Of a DNA stretch of 64,000 bases, positions 8,438 to 17,641 are shown piece after piece (the stretch's first letter is position 1; every line of letters starts with the position of its first letter). Both the position numbers and the translations under genes were made by a program. Source of the stretch: DASVHS01 sp035468985 (GTDB lineage Bacteria > Acidobacteriota > Thermoanaerobaculia > Gp7-AA8); assembly GCA_035468985.1 (NCBI GenBank), contig DATISF010000007.1:76636-140635 (forward strand), in the 5' to 3' direction. Below the pieces are notes generated by a model. It was not told the DNA's origin and did not search any database. It saw only the letters and a program-made list of their open reading frames with translations.

Positions 8438-10117
8438 CTAACGCGTCATCTGACGGTAACGGATCCGATGCGGCTGATCCGCGTCGGCGCCGAGGCGTTT
8501 GCGCTTGTCCTCTTCGTACTCGGAGTAGTTGCCGTCGAACCAGTAGACGCGGCTGTCGCCCTCGAACGCCAGGATGTGCGTGGCCACGCGGTCGAGGAAC
8601 CAGCGGTCGTGGCTGATCACGATCGCGCATCCGGCGAAATTCTCCAGCGCCTCTTCGAGCGCGCGCATCGTGTTGACGTCGAGGTCGTTCGTCGGCTCGT
8701 CGAGCAGGATGACGTTCGCGCCTTCCTTGAGCATCCTGGCCAGGTGCACGCGATTGCGCTCGCCGCCGGAGAGGGCGCTCACTTTCTTCTGCTGGTCCGT
8801 TCCGGAGAAATTGAACCGGGCCACGTAAGCGCGTGAATTCATCTCCCGATTGCCGAGCTGCACGACATCGCCGCCGCCGGTGATCTCCTCGAAGATCGAT
8901 TTGTTCGGATCGAGTGTGCGGCTCTGGTCGACGTAGGCGAGCTTCACCGTCTCGCCGACGCGGATGTTGCCGCCGTCGGGCTTCTCCTCTCCGACGATCA
9001 TGCGGAACAGCGTTGTCTTGCCCGCGCCGTTCGGTCCGATGACTCCGATGATGCCGCCCGGCGGAAGCTTGAACGTCATCTCGTCGATAAGCAGCTTGTC
9101 TCCATACGCCTTGCGCACGTCGTCCGCTTCGATCACCACGTTGCCGAGCCGCGGGCCGGGCGGGATGTAGAGCTCGAGCTCCTGGATCCTTTCGCGCGAT
9201 TCTTCGCTGAGCAGTTTCTCGTAGGCGTTGATGCGCGCCTTCCCCTTGGCGTGGCGCGCCTTTGGCGACATGCGGATCCATTCCAGCTCGCGCTGAAGCG
9301 TCTTCTGCCGTTGCGATTCCGATTTCTCCTCATGCTCGAGACGTGTCCGCTTCTGGTCCAGCCACGAGGAGTAGTTCCCCTGCCACGGAATGCCCTGGCC
9401 GCGATCGAGCTCGAGGATCCAGCCCGCGACGTTGTCGAGGAAGTAGCGGTCGTGCGTCACCGCGATGACCGTTCCCTCGTACTTCTGCAGATGTTTCTCC
9501 AGCCACTCCACCGACTCGGCGTCCAGATGATTCGTCGGCTCATCGAGCAGAAGAATGTCCGGGGCCTGCAGGAGGAGCCGGCAAAGCGCGACGCGGCGCC
9601 GCTCGCCGCCGGAAAGAATCGAGACCGCTGTGTCGCCCGGCGGGCAGCGCAGCGCATCCATGGCCATCTCGAGTTTCGAGTCGAGGTCCCACGCGCCCGC
9701 GGCATCGAGCTTGTCCTGCACCTTGGCCTGACGTTCCATGAGCTTGTCCATATCGGCGTCGGGATCGGCGAAGGCGTTGTTGATGTCGTCGAATTTCTTC
9801 AGCAGATCGAGCACCGGCTGCACACCCTGCTCGACGATCTGACGCACGGTCTTCGTGTCGTCGAGCTTCGGCTCCTGCTCGAGCATTCCCACGGTGTGGC
9901 CAGGTGAGGGGATCGTCTCGCCGAGAAAATCCTTTTCAACGCCCGCAAGAATGCGGAGGAGCGAGCTCTTGCCCGACCCGTTGAGGCCGATGACGCCGAT
10001 CTTCGCGCCGTAGAAGTACGACAGGTAGATGTCCTTGAGGACCTGCTTCTTGTCGTAGAACTTCGACACTCCGACCATGGAGTAGATGACTTTGTTGGGG
10101 GCTTCGGGCTTGGCCAT
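8438..10117 (-). CDS. ettA: Energy-dependent translational throttle protein EttA (ABC-F ATPase)
   Basis: Soluble 559-residue ABC-F protein predicted to bind the ribosomal E site and gate entry into elongation according to the ATP/ADP ratio. Two ABC domains are visible: Walker A GLNGSGKSS (about residue 45) with signature LSGGERRRVAL and Walker B LLLDEPTNHLD, then Walker A GPNGAGKTT with signature LSGGERNRVHL and VILLDEPTNDLD. The linker between them carries the EttA-type stretch WIRMSPKARHAKGKARI. N-terminal IYSMVGVSKFYDKKQVLKDI and full length match EttA rather than Uup or YbiT. Start ATG at 10117. A palindromic repeat occupies the short gap upstream. Confidence 0.95.
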   Translation of the reverse strand: MAKPEAPNKVIYSMVGVSKFYDKKQVLKDIYLSYFYGAKIGVIGLNGSGKSSLLRILAGVEKDFLGETIPSPGHTVGMLEQEPKLDDTKTVRQIVEQGVQPVLDLLKKFDDINNAFADPDADMDKLMERQAKVQDKLDAAGAWDLDSKLEMAMDALRCPPGDTAVSILSGGERRRVALCRLLLQAPDILLLDEPTNHLDAESVEWLEKHLQKYEGTVIAVTHDRYFLDNVAGWILELDRGQGIPWQGNYSSWLDQKRTRLEHEEKSESQRQKTLQRELEWIRMSPKARHAKGKARINAYEKLLSEESRERIQELELYIPPGPRLGNVVIEADDVRKAYGDKLLIDEMTFKLPPGGIIGVIGPNGAGKTTLFRMIVGEEKPDGGNIRVGETVKLAYVDQSRTLDPNKSIFEEITGGGDVVQLGNREMNSRAYVARFNFSGTDQQKKVSALSGGERNRVHLARMLKEGANVILLDEPTNDLDVNTMRALEEALENFAGCAIVISHDRWFLDRVATHILAFEGDSRVYWFDGNYSEYEEDKRKRLGADADQPHRIRYRQMTR

Positions 10118-10134
10118 GCGGCCGGGGATTGTAG

Positions 10135-10207
10135 CGGGGTTCGGGATTCGGGGTTCGCAGTTCTGCGCTGCGAACCCCGAACCCCGAACGCCGAACCCCG
10201 AACCCCT
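10135..10207. repeat. Palindromic repeat between the SpoIIE phosphatase gene and ettA
   Basis: Left arm 10136-10160 (GGGGTTCGGGATTCGGGGTTC...) is nearly the reverse complement of 10168-10192, with extra CCGAACCCC units to 10206. The element ends on the stop codon of the phosphatase gene. It could form a long hairpin; there is no U-tract. Confidence 0.8.
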
Positions 10208-12668
10208 AATTCACCGACTCCGAGAACGCAGCCGCCACCGCCCGCCGCGGCGCGAAGTCGGAAACCGCCTCATCGAACGACACCACCACGAGCGTCTGAT
10301 CGTCTTCCGGGGGACGGTTCCGCGTGAACTTGCGGACCGACGACAGAAGCGCCTTCTTGATCTCGTCGGCGGTGAGGTGGCCGTTCTCCATCAGCGTTTT
10401 CTCGAATCGATCGAATCCGAACGGCTCGCCGTCGTCATCGACCGCTTCGATGAGTCCGTCGCTGTAGAGGATCAGGCGATCGCCGGCCGCGAACTCGACC
10501 GTATGCTCGCGGAACGGTTCGCGCCGCCGCACTCCGAGGGGGAAGCCCCACGAGGAGAGTGGCTCGAGGCGCCTGGGATCGGCGCGATAGACGTACGGGT
10601 CGAGATGCCCTGCCGATGAGAACCGCAGCGTCTGGGAGCGCGGATCGAGCAGGCCGAAGAAGAACGTCATGAGGATGCGCTTCGGCGCGGTCTTGATGAC
10701 GATCTCGTTGAGCACGTTCATCACGCCGCGCGGAGAAGAATCGTGATCGAGCTGCACGAGCAGCGCCGACTTGGCCATGGCCATGACGATTCCGCTCGTC
10801 AACCCGTGGCCGGAGACGTCGCCGAATGCGATGCCGATCTCGCCGCCCGGTTGAAGAAGGAAGTCGAAGTAGTCGCCGCCGATCTCCGTCGCCGCGCGGT
10901 AATGCGAAGCGACCGACGCGCCGGCGAGATTCGGAGTGTCGAGCGGGAGCAGCGCCGCCTGAATGCGATTCGCGGCATCGATCTCCGCCTTCACCCGTTC
11001 GCGCTCGACGATTCTCTTCACGTGCGGCGCGAGGTCCTCGTACGTGTAGATGACTTCCCGTTTCGTCAGAAGGGCGATCGCGCTGAATGCCAGGAGCACC
11101 GCGTTGGGAATGGTGATGTAGGAAAGAAGCGCGCTGAATTCGTGCCCACGCGCAACGGACACGACCGGCATCAGGCACACGAACATGATTCCGCTGAAGA
11201 GCGCGATGTCGGCCGTCAGCAGGTCATACGCGAGAAACACGACGACGGTCGCCGCGGTGGCGCCGAATCCGAACAACACGCGCCACACGTAAGGCTCGAT
11301 GGGCACCTCGCCGATGTTCGTGATGGCGCCGAAGATGATGGCGACGGCGACTCCCAGCCAGAGATAGCGGAAGCGGTTGGCGTACGCGAGCAGGAAGAGA
11401 ATTGCCACGACCGAAGCGAGGATCGCATCCATCGACGCGTTGAAGAAGACCGCCGATGGTCCGCCATAAATCACGGCCAGCGCGGTTCCGCCGCCGATCG
11501 ACGGATGCGCGACGTTGAGGAGCACGGGAATGAGGCCGACGAGGAGCGCCGCCGCCGCAACGGCCGGACCGAGGAGCACGCCGCGCAGCACCGATCGCCC
11601 GGTCGTGGCGTTCACCGGATCGCGGCGGAGGATCGCATCGAACGACGCCAGCCGTTCGCCCCAACGCTCGCGCGCGTAGCTCTCGCCGACTGCCCAGCCG
11701 AAGAAGACGATGACCGCCATCGGCAGATCGAACAACAAGAGCTTGAATCCGGTACGCGACCAGGAGGTGGCGCGCGCATCGAGACTTCCCAGTCCGACGC
11801 CTTCGGATGTCGGACCGTTGGTGATCACGTCGAATGCAATCGCCAGCACGAGCACCAGTCCGAACAGGACGGTGGCGGTTCCGACGCCCACCTCGCCGGC
11901 GTGGTACTTCTTCAGGAAGATGATCAGCAGCAGGAGCAGCAGTGAATACATCACGCCGTATCGCGCGAAGAAACCGATGAAGTCGCCGCTGCTGTCGCCG
12001 CGGAACGTGCTGCCGTCGGCCATCTCTTCGATGAGCTGCCAGCCCGCAAACCGGTCGCCGGCGAAATGGACATGGAGGTAGGGGACGACTTTGCCCGTCG
12101 GGAATGACGAAGGAACTCGGTAACGCATGACCCAATCCGTGCGATTGCGCAGAACGGTCGGCCGGGCGTCCTCGAAATTCGGGTTCGGCGCGCCGGGAAG
12201 ATCGCGCGAACGAACGAAGGCGTCGGCACGCTGCCGCGCCTCCTGTTCCGTGAGCCGGGGCGCCGGTTCCTCCGGACGCATGCGGATGCGCCCCATGATG
12301 ATCTGTCCGGTCTGGGCGCTGACCACGACGTCGCCGTACGGAACGGACTTCTCCAGTCCGCGGCGGTAATACGTCGCGTGATATCCGCCGAGGCGCGGGC
12401 CGATGACCGGGTCTTTCTCAGCTCGCCGACGGAGCGCCGGCTGTTTGTCGAGCTGGTCGTCGAGCGGCATCGAGTTCGCCCAGGTCAGCGTCTTCCACGA
12501 TCGATCGACGGGGATACCGAGACGGAGGGCTTCACGGTCGGCAAGGGCCTGCGCTTCGCCGCGCGTCAGCCGGATGCCCGCCGGCTGCGAGGTGTTGAAG
12601 CGGCCGATGAGCATGGCCAGGCCGGCGAGTCCGAGCAGACACGCCGCGATCGGGGCGATCCTTTTCAT
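10206..12668 (-). CDS. Membrane-bound SpoIIE-family serine phosphatase
   Basis: An 820-residue membrane protein with a C-terminal PP2C-type phosphatase. An N-terminal helix (about 7-25) is followed by an extracytoplasmic region to about 230 with the pattern VVVSAQTGQIIMGRIRMRPE...LTEQEARQRADAF, then about eight or more membrane helices (240-540), a short coiled linker ERERVKAEIDAANRIQAALLP, and the SpoIIE domain (about 590-800) with metal-binding motifs GGDYFDF, GDVSGHG and LILYSDGLIEA. Such enzymes usually dephosphorylate anti-anti-sigma factors. The extracellular and membrane portion resembles the CPBP protein at 53228-56632 (GESYARERWGERLA here, GEVLFRERFPEHLA there) but lacks the protease EExxxR motif. 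Start ATG at 12668. Partner unknown. Confidence 0.85.
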   Translation of the reverse strand: MKRIAPIAACLLGLAGLAMLIGRFNTSQPAGIRLTRGEAQALADREALRLGIPVDRSWKTLTWANSMPLDDQLDKQPALRRRAEKDPVIGPRLGGYHATYYRRGLEKSVPYGDVVVSAQTGQIIMGRIRMRPEEPAPRLTEQEARQRADAFVRSRDLPGAPNPNFEDARPTVLRNRTDWVMRYRVPSSFPTGKVVPYLHVHFAGDRFAGWQLIEEMADGSTFRGDSSGDFIGFFARYGVMYSLLLLLLIIFLKKYHAGEVGVGTATVLFGLVLVLAIAFDVITNGPTSEGVGLGSLDARATSWSRTGFKLLLFDLPMAVIVFFGWAVGESYARERWGERLASFDAILRRDPVNATTGRSVLRGVLLGPAVAAAALLVGLIPVLLNVAHPSIGGGTALAVIYGGPSAVFFNASMDAILASVVAILFLLAYANRFRYLWLGVAVAIIFGAITNIGEVPIEPYVWRVLFGFGATAATVVVFLAYDLLTADIALFSGIMFVCLMPVVSVARGHEFSALLSYITIPNAVLLAFSAIALLTKREVIYTYEDLAPHVKRIVERERVKAEIDAANRIQAALLPLDTPNLAGASVASHYRAATEIGGDYFDFLLQPGGEIGIAFGDVSGHGLTSGIVMAMAKSALLVQLDHDSSPRGVMNVLNEIVIKTAPKRILMTFFFGLLDPRSQTLRFSSAGHLDPYVYRADPRRLEPLSSWGFPLGVRRREPFREHTVEFAAGDRLILYSDGLIEAVDDDGEPFGFDRFEKTLMENGHLTADEIKKALLSSVRKFTRNRPPEDDQTLVVVSFDEAVSDFAPRRAVAAAFSESVN

Positions 12669-12748
12669 TGATCCTCGAATGATACCCGCCGCGTTTCCCT
12701 CATGATTACGTTTTCGCCGCGGACGGGTTTCGGGCAGCTACACTCTGG

Positions 12749-13981
12749 ATGATGGATGCCGAACGCCGCGCCGCCCGTTACGCGCTCGCCGTCCTCACGT
12801 TCATCAATTTGTTCAACTACCTCGACCGCTGGATCGTCGCCGCGGTCGTCGAATCGATCAAACGCTCGGAGCTGCGTCTCACCGACACGCAGCTGGGCTT
12901 CATCGGCGCCGGTTTCATCGTCGTCTACACCTTTACGTCGCCGATCTTCGGCACGTTGGGTGACCGCCGCGCCCGTCCGCCGCTCGTCGCCCTCGGCGTC
13001 GCCATCTGGAGCGTGGCCACGTCGCTGGCGGGATTCGCGCGCGGTTTCTGGACGCTGTTCATCGCGCGCTCGACCGTGGGCGTGGGCGAAGCGGCGTATG
13101 GAACGATCGCCCCGGCACTGCTCTCCGATCACTTTCCCATCGAAAAGCGCGGCCGCGTGCTGGCCGCGTTCTTCGCCGCGATTCCCGTCGGGTCCGCGGC
13201 CGGATACGTCCTCGGCGGCATCGTCGACCGGGCCTTCGGCTGGCGCGCGGTGTTCTGGATCGCCGGAGCGCCCGGGCTGATCTTGTCGTTCCTTGTATTA
13301 AAGGTTGTCGACCCACCGCGAGGCCGGTACGACGCGGGGCCGGCTCTCCAGCCGGCGGCAGGACCGGCTGAGAGTCGGTCCTACGTTCGTACCTACCTCC
13401 ACCTCCTCCGCAACCGCACGTACATCCTCTCCGTCCTCGGATACGGCGCGTACACGTTCGCTCTCGGAGGGCTGGCGTTCTGGATGCCGGCGTTTCTGGA
13501 ACGGGTGCGCGGCATGACGCGCACGGAGGCGACGGTGACGTTCGGGGCCATCGCGCTCGTGACCGGATTCGTCGGCACGTTTGCAGGGGGATGGATCGGC
13601 GATCTCCTGCTGCGCAGGACGAAACAGGCGTATCTGTGGGTGTCGGGGATCGCCACGCTGATCGCCGCGCCGGTGGCCTACGTGGCACTCTCGAATCCGC
13701 ATCGCGGCACCTATCTCACCGCGATCGTGATCGCCGAGGTGCTCATTTTCATGTGCACGGGACCGGTGAACTCGGCGATCGTGAATGCCGTCTCGCCGAA
13801 TGAGCGTGCCACGGCACTGGGCATGTCCGTGCTGGTGATGCATCTCATCGGCGACATCCCTTCGCCGCCGCTGATCGGTGCTCTTTCCGACGCCAGTTCG
13901 CTGGAGCGGGCGTTCCTGGTCGTGCCGGTGGCGATCGTGATTGCCGGCGTGATCTGGATTGCCGGCGCGTGGAAGGAATAA
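12749..13981 (+). CDS. MFS transporter (spinster-like)
   Basis: 410-residue major facilitator with twelve predicted helices. Motif A-like GTLGDRRARP follows helix 2, and an N-terminal FINLFNYLDRWIVAAV segment is typical of spinster/sugar-phosphate-type members. The substrate is not deducible. Residues about 195-213 (DAGPALQPAAGPAESR), in the loop between helices 6 and 7, are encoded by a palindromic repeat and are probably dispensable. Two adjacent ATG codons (12749, 12752) are possible starts. The gene is divergent from the phosphatase gene with an 80-nt gap, and followed at once by the acyltransferase. Confidence 0.85.
   Translation: MMDAERRAARYALAVLTFINLFNYLDRWIVAAVVESIKRSELRLTDTQLGFIGAGFIVVYTFTSPIFGTLGDRRARPPLVALGVAIWSVATSLAGFARGFWTLFIARSTVGVGEAAYGTIAPALLSDHFPIEKRGRVLAAFFAAIPVGSAAGYVLGGIVDRAFGWRAVFWIAGAPGLILSFLVLKVVDPPRGRYDAGPALQPAAGPAESRSYVRTYLHLLRNRTYILSVLGYGAYTFALGGLAFWMPAFLERVRGMTRTEATVTFGAIALVTGFVGTFAGGWIGDLLLRRTKQAYLWVSGIATLIAAPVAYVALSNPHRGTYLTAIVIAEVLIFMCTGPVNSAIVNAVSPNERATALGMSVLVMHLIGDIPSPPLIGALSDASSLERAFLVVPVAIVIAGVIWIAGAWKE
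13331..13387. repeat. In-frame palindromic repeat inside the MFS gene
   Basis: The block GGGGCCGGCTCTCCAGCCGG ... CGGCTGAGAGTCGGTCCTACGT matches the element at 63755-63810 along its length, with paired substitutions in the stems. It encodes part of the central loop of the carrier without breaking the frame. Confidence 0.75.
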
Positions 13982-13982
13982 G

Positions 13983-15224
13983 GTGCGGTCGCTCCTCACG
14001 CGCTTCTTCCGCGCTCTCCTCAAATTGTTCTTCCGCCGGATCGAGATTGCCGGCGAGGAGAAGGTCCCGCTCGACCGTCCGGTGATCTTCGCCGCGAATC
14101 ATCCGAACGGACTCCTCGACCCGCTGTTCATTCTCTGTTTCGTGCCGCGGCGCGTCTCGTTTCTGGCGAAGGCTCCGCTGTTTCGATATCCGGTGATCGG
14201 TGCCCTCGTGCGCATGTTCGAGTCGATCCCGGTCTACCGCAAGCAGGACAACACGAAAGGATCGACCGCGGAGACGTTCGGCCGCGCGCGGGAGGTGCTG
14301 CGCGGTGGCGGCAGCATCGCCATCTTCCCGGAAGGGACGACGCACAGCGATTCGCAACTGCGCGAGCTGAAGACCGGCGCGGCGCGTATCGCCCTCGGCG
14401 CAGAGCTGCCGGCACTGACGATCATTCCCGCCGGCATCTACTACACGGCGAAACAGACGTTTCGCAGCGAAGCGCTCGTCTGGTTCGGAGAGGGGATCGA
14501 AGTGAAGCCTGTGGCGATCGGCGAGGATGGCGAGCCCGCGGCGGATGACGTGCTGTCGTTGACGTCGAAGATCGAGAAGCAGCTCGACAGCGTGACACTG
14601 CAGGCCGACTCGCACGCCGCGCTCGAGCTGATCGAGCGCGCGGAACGTATCTTCTCCGCCGGCGAGTCGCAGCCGCTGGCCTCGGAGCTCGAGCTCCGCC
14701 GGCGGTTCGTGCAGGGCTATCACTACCTTCGCGAACACGATCCCGACCGGCTCGAGCGCCTGGCCTCGCTCCTCCGCCGGTTCGAGTCGGAGCTGGGCGG
14801 TGCGCGTCTCGACCCGGAGGACCTCACGCCGCGCATTCGCGCCGGCGCGATGCTGCGCATCATTCTTTTGTTGCCGCTCGCGTTCGTCGGCGCGATCGTT
14901 CACTTCATCCCTTACCGGATCGTCGACTTTCTCTCGCGGCGTTTCTCAAAGGATGCGGACGAGATGACCGCGACGATCAAGTTCATCTCCGCGCTCGCGT
15001 TCTATCCTTTGACCTGGATCGCGGTGGCCGCGGGGAGCGGCGGGCTGCCCGGTGTTCTGATCGCGATTCTCGTCGCCGTGAGCGGTTATGTCGCGCTACG
15101 CGTGATTGAGGATGTCGACGATGTCATCGGGAATCTCCGCGCATTCCGGCATCGCGATCTTGTCGCGCAACGGCAACTCATTCGTGATCAGATCGCCTCT
15201 GTCGCCGGCGCGCTGAATCTGTGA
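13983..15224 (+). CDS. Lysophospholipid acyltransferase family protein (PlsC-like)
   Basis: Membrane-associated acyltransferase of about 413 residues, predicted to acylate glycerol-3-phosphate or a lysophospholipid. Acceptor motif ANHPNGLLDP has the H-x5-D spacing seen in the GPAT-like branch rather than the usual H-x4-D; IPVYRKQD and FPEGTTH are the further motifs. Two hydrophobic segments lie in the C-terminal third (LRIILLLPLAFVGAIVHF and FYPLTWIAVAAG). I chose the GTG at 13983, which follows GGAAGGA in the end of the MFS gene and starts VRSLLTRFFRALLKLFF; an in-frame TTG at 13959 would overlap that gene by 23 nt. It is probably cotranscribed with the MFS carrier. Confidence 0.82.
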   Translation: MRSLLTRFFRALLKLFFRRIEIAGEEKVPLDRPVIFAANHPNGLLDPLFILCFVPRRVSFLAKAPLFRYPVIGALVRMFESIPVYRKQDNTKGSTAETFGRAREVLRGGGSIAIFPEGTTHSDSQLRELKTGAARIALGAELPALTIIPAGIYYTAKQTFRSEALVWFGEGIEVKPVAIGEDGEPAADDVLSLTSKIEKQLDSVTLQADSHAALELIERAERIFSAGESQPLASELELRRRFVQGYHYLREHDPDRLERLASLLRRFESELGGARLDPEDLTPRIRAGAMLRIILLLPLAFVGAIVHFIPYRIVDFLSRRFSKDADEMTATIKFISALAFYPLTWIAVAAGSGGLPGVLIAILVAVSGYVALRVIEDVDDVIGNLRAFRHRDLVAQRQLIRDQIASVAGALNL

Positions 15225-15237
15225 GAATCCCGCCGAC

Positions 15238-16326
15238 ATGAAACGTACCCTGCTCTATTTTTCAATGTTGCTGCTTGGATTTCCGGCTGCCGCAGCGACA
15301 CGACGCCGCGCGGTCGAGGTTCCGTCGCCGTTTCCCGCATGCTCGATGATCACCGGCACGCCCGCGGTCACGTTCACGCGCGATCACGGCGCCACGCTCG
15401 CACCGACGGCGGAACGCTTGTCGGGCATCGGCTACACATACGGGCTGGCGGCGCTCGACGCGGCCGGAACGCTGCTCGCGTGGCACAAGAATGACCTGCT
15501 GATCTCGACGGACAACGGTTGCAGTTGGCGCGTCGCCGCGTCATTCGAAGATCCGGAGTTTCCGCCGCGCATCGCGCCGGCGAAAGGGGGGCGGGCGTAC
15601 GCCTGGTCGGACAATCGCAGCTTTCTCGTGCGGTATGACGGAAGAGGAGCGATCAAGCTGAAGCAGCCGATCCCGTTCGTCGGAGTCGGCGTCGATCCTG
15701 TCGACGGCAGTCACGTCCGCGCCGGCGGATCGGACGGCACGATCTGGGAAACGCGCGATGCAGGCGAGACGTGGACGCGCATCGCCATCCTGACGCCCGC
15801 GGCGTCACCGGTGATCATCTATCGTTTCGCGTTCGATCCCGCGAACCTCGATCACGTGCTCGCGGGCACGACGATCGACGGCACGTACGCTTCCTTCGAC
15901 GCCGGACGCACGTGGCAGCATTCGATGAGCCTCTTCGGTCACACGAACGTCTTCGAGGTCGCCGTCTCACCGGCCGATCCGAATACGGTCTGGGCCGAGG
16001 GGATCGATCTTGGCGAGGAGCTGAGGCATCTCTATTTGTCGCGTGATGGCGGAGCGAGTTTCCGCGCAGTCATCGACCAGACCGACAGCGTGCATCTGAT
16101 CAACGGCAACATCATGGCCGCGCATCCGCTGCTGCCGGATGTTCTCTACTTCGTGTTCGGCACGTACTTTCAGAACTACGGGACCGATCTCTATCGCTTC
16201 GATGCCGGGAGCGGCTCGCTGACGGTGACGCACAGCGATTACAACGACATCAACGCCATCGCCTTCTCGCCGCTCCGCCCGAATCTCATGTACCTCGGTC
16301 TGGAGGTCGAGAGCGGCGTGCGATGA
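15238..16326 (+). CDS. Secreted Asp-box (BNR) beta-propeller protein
   Basis: 362-residue exported protein. A signal peptide (MKRTLLYFSMLLLGFPAAAA) is followed by a basic mature N-terminus TRRRAVEVPSP. Asp-box motifs S/T-x-D-x-G-x-[TS]-W/F recur: STDNGCSW, TRDAGETW, SFDAGRTW and SRDGGASF, indicating a sialidase or YCF48-like propeller fold. The catalytic residues of a sialidase are not evident, so a binding or structural role is more likely. The TGA stop overlaps the ATG of the next gene (ATGA), implying translational coupling with the DUF2142 membrane protein. Confidence 0.75.
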   Translation: MKRTLLYFSMLLLGFPAAAATRRRAVEVPSPFPACSMITGTPAVTFTRDHGATLAPTAERLSGIGYTYGLAALDAAGTLLAWHKNDLLISTDNGCSWRVAASFEDPEFPPRIAPAKGGRAYAWSDNRSFLVRYDGRGAIKLKQPIPFVGVGVDPVDGSHVRAGGSDGTIWETRDAGETWTRIAILTPAASPVIIYRFAFDPANLDHVLAGTTIDGTYASFDAGRTWQHSMSLFGHTNVFEVAVSPADPNTVWAEGIDLGEELRHLYLSRDGGASFRAVIDQTDSVHLINGNIMAAHPLLPDVLYFVFGTYFQNYGTDLYRFDAGSGSLTVTHSDYNDINAIAFSPLRPNLMYLGLEVESGVR

Positions 16327-17609
16327 CCACGCAGCGGCTGTTCGTCATCGTCGGGGTGTGCGCGGTGGTGTTGTTCACGTTCGTCACGCCGCCGTTCCAG
16401 GTCCCCGACGAAGTGGGTCACTTCTGGCGCGCCGAGTCGATCGCTCATGGCGCGCTGTTCCCGCCGATGACGGCTCGCGGCGCGGCCGCCGAATTGCCGA
16501 AGGGCCTCGCGTCGATTGTTCTTGTCTTCTGGCGGACGACCCCCGACTTCAAGATCACGTACGATGAGTTTCATCGAGCGAGGTGGGTTCGGCTCGAGCC
16601 CGAGACTCGCGTTCCGGTGATTCTGCCCGCGGGCTATACGCCGGCTCCCTACATTCCGCAGATCGTTGCAGCGACGATCGGCCGCGTTGTTCACGCGATT
16701 CCGGTCGTCACCTTTTATCTGGGGCGGCTGCTCAACGGACTGGCGTTTGTGGCGATGGTGGCGATGGCAATCCGCATCGCTCCGGCGCTGCGCTGGGTGT
16801 TCGCCGCGTCGGGGTTGTTGCCGATGGCGATGTACCTCGCGGCGTCGTGGTCACCCGATGCGATGACGATCGCGGCGTCGCTCCTCTTCACGGCATTGCT
16901 GTTGCGTGGTGCGCGGACGCCGCGTGAGGCCGCGCTTCTTAGCGCGGCCGGCGCATTCGTCGGACTCTGCAAGCCTGCGTACTTCCTGATCGCACTGCTG
17001 GCGCTCGTCGTGCCGATCGTGCGCGGCTCATATCGGGCAATCATCATCGCCGCGACCGCCGCCGGCGTTGCGCTGGCCATGTGGAGCGCGGCGCGCGCGT
17101 TCGTCCCGGCCCGCCCTGGCGTGCGGATCGATCCCGCCGCGCAGATCGACTGCATCCGTCACGACCCCGGCGTGTTCGGCGACGCCATCGTGCACGAGGC
17201 GCGGCTGCACGGACTCGAATACACGGAGCAGGGCGTCGGCCGGCTGGGACTTCTGGACATCCGGCTGCCGCAGGCGGTCATCACAGCGGAGCTGCTGCTC
17301 CTCCTGCTCTGCGCCTGGAGCGGCGTGGAAGCGCCGCGGATGCCGGTACGGCTGCTGTCGCTTCTGATCGTTGCGGCGACCGTGGCCGGCATTGCGCTGT
17401 CGTCGTATCTCGGGTGGACGGCCGTGTGCGCGCGCCAGATCGACGGCATTCAGGGACGATACTTTCTGCCGATCGTTCCGTTGATCTTCGCGGTCGTCAG
17501 CCTGCCGCTCGTCCGCCGCGAAGCGATTCCGCGAATCGTCCTGCTGACCGTGTCGGCCGCCGCCAACGCGACAGCACTGGCGGCTGTGATCGCCCGTTAT
17601 TACTGGTAA
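16323..17609 (+). CDS. DUF2142 family membrane protein
   Basis: 428-residue polytopic membrane protein with about ten hydrophobic helices. The N-terminal TPPFQVPDEVGHFWRAESIA just after helix 1 is the hallmark of DUF2142, a family resembling GT-C glycosyltransferases in topology and often found with cell-surface glycan genes. A late extracytoplasmic loop contains DGIQGRYFLPIVPL, also characteristic. Its function is unproven; a role in transferring sugars to envelope polymers is only inference. It starts inside the stop of the Asp-box gene and ends 32 nt before the histidine kinase. Confidence 0.8.
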   Translation: MTTQRLFVIVGVCAVVLFTFVTPPFQVPDEVGHFWRAESIAHGALFPPMTARGAAAELPKGLASIVLVFWRTTPDFKITYDEFHRARWVRLEPETRVPVILPAGYTPAPYIPQIVAATIGRVVHAIPVVTFYLGRLLNGLAFVAMVAMAIRIAPALRWVFAASGLLPMAMYLAASWSPDAMTIAASLLFTALLLRGARTPREAALLSAAGAFVGLCKPAYFLIALLALVVPIVRGSYRAIIIAATAAGVALAMWSAARAFVPARPGVRIDPAAQIDCIRHDPGVFGDAIVHEARLHGLEYTEQGVGRLGLLDIRLPQAVITAELLLLLLCAWSGVEAPRMPVRLLSLLIVAATVAGIALSSYLGWTAVCARQIDGIQGRYFLPIVPLIFAVVSLPLVRREAIPRIVLLTVSAAANATALAAVIARYYW

Positions 17610-17641
17610 CGGCCAACCGCGCTACCATCGCTCGCGGGACC

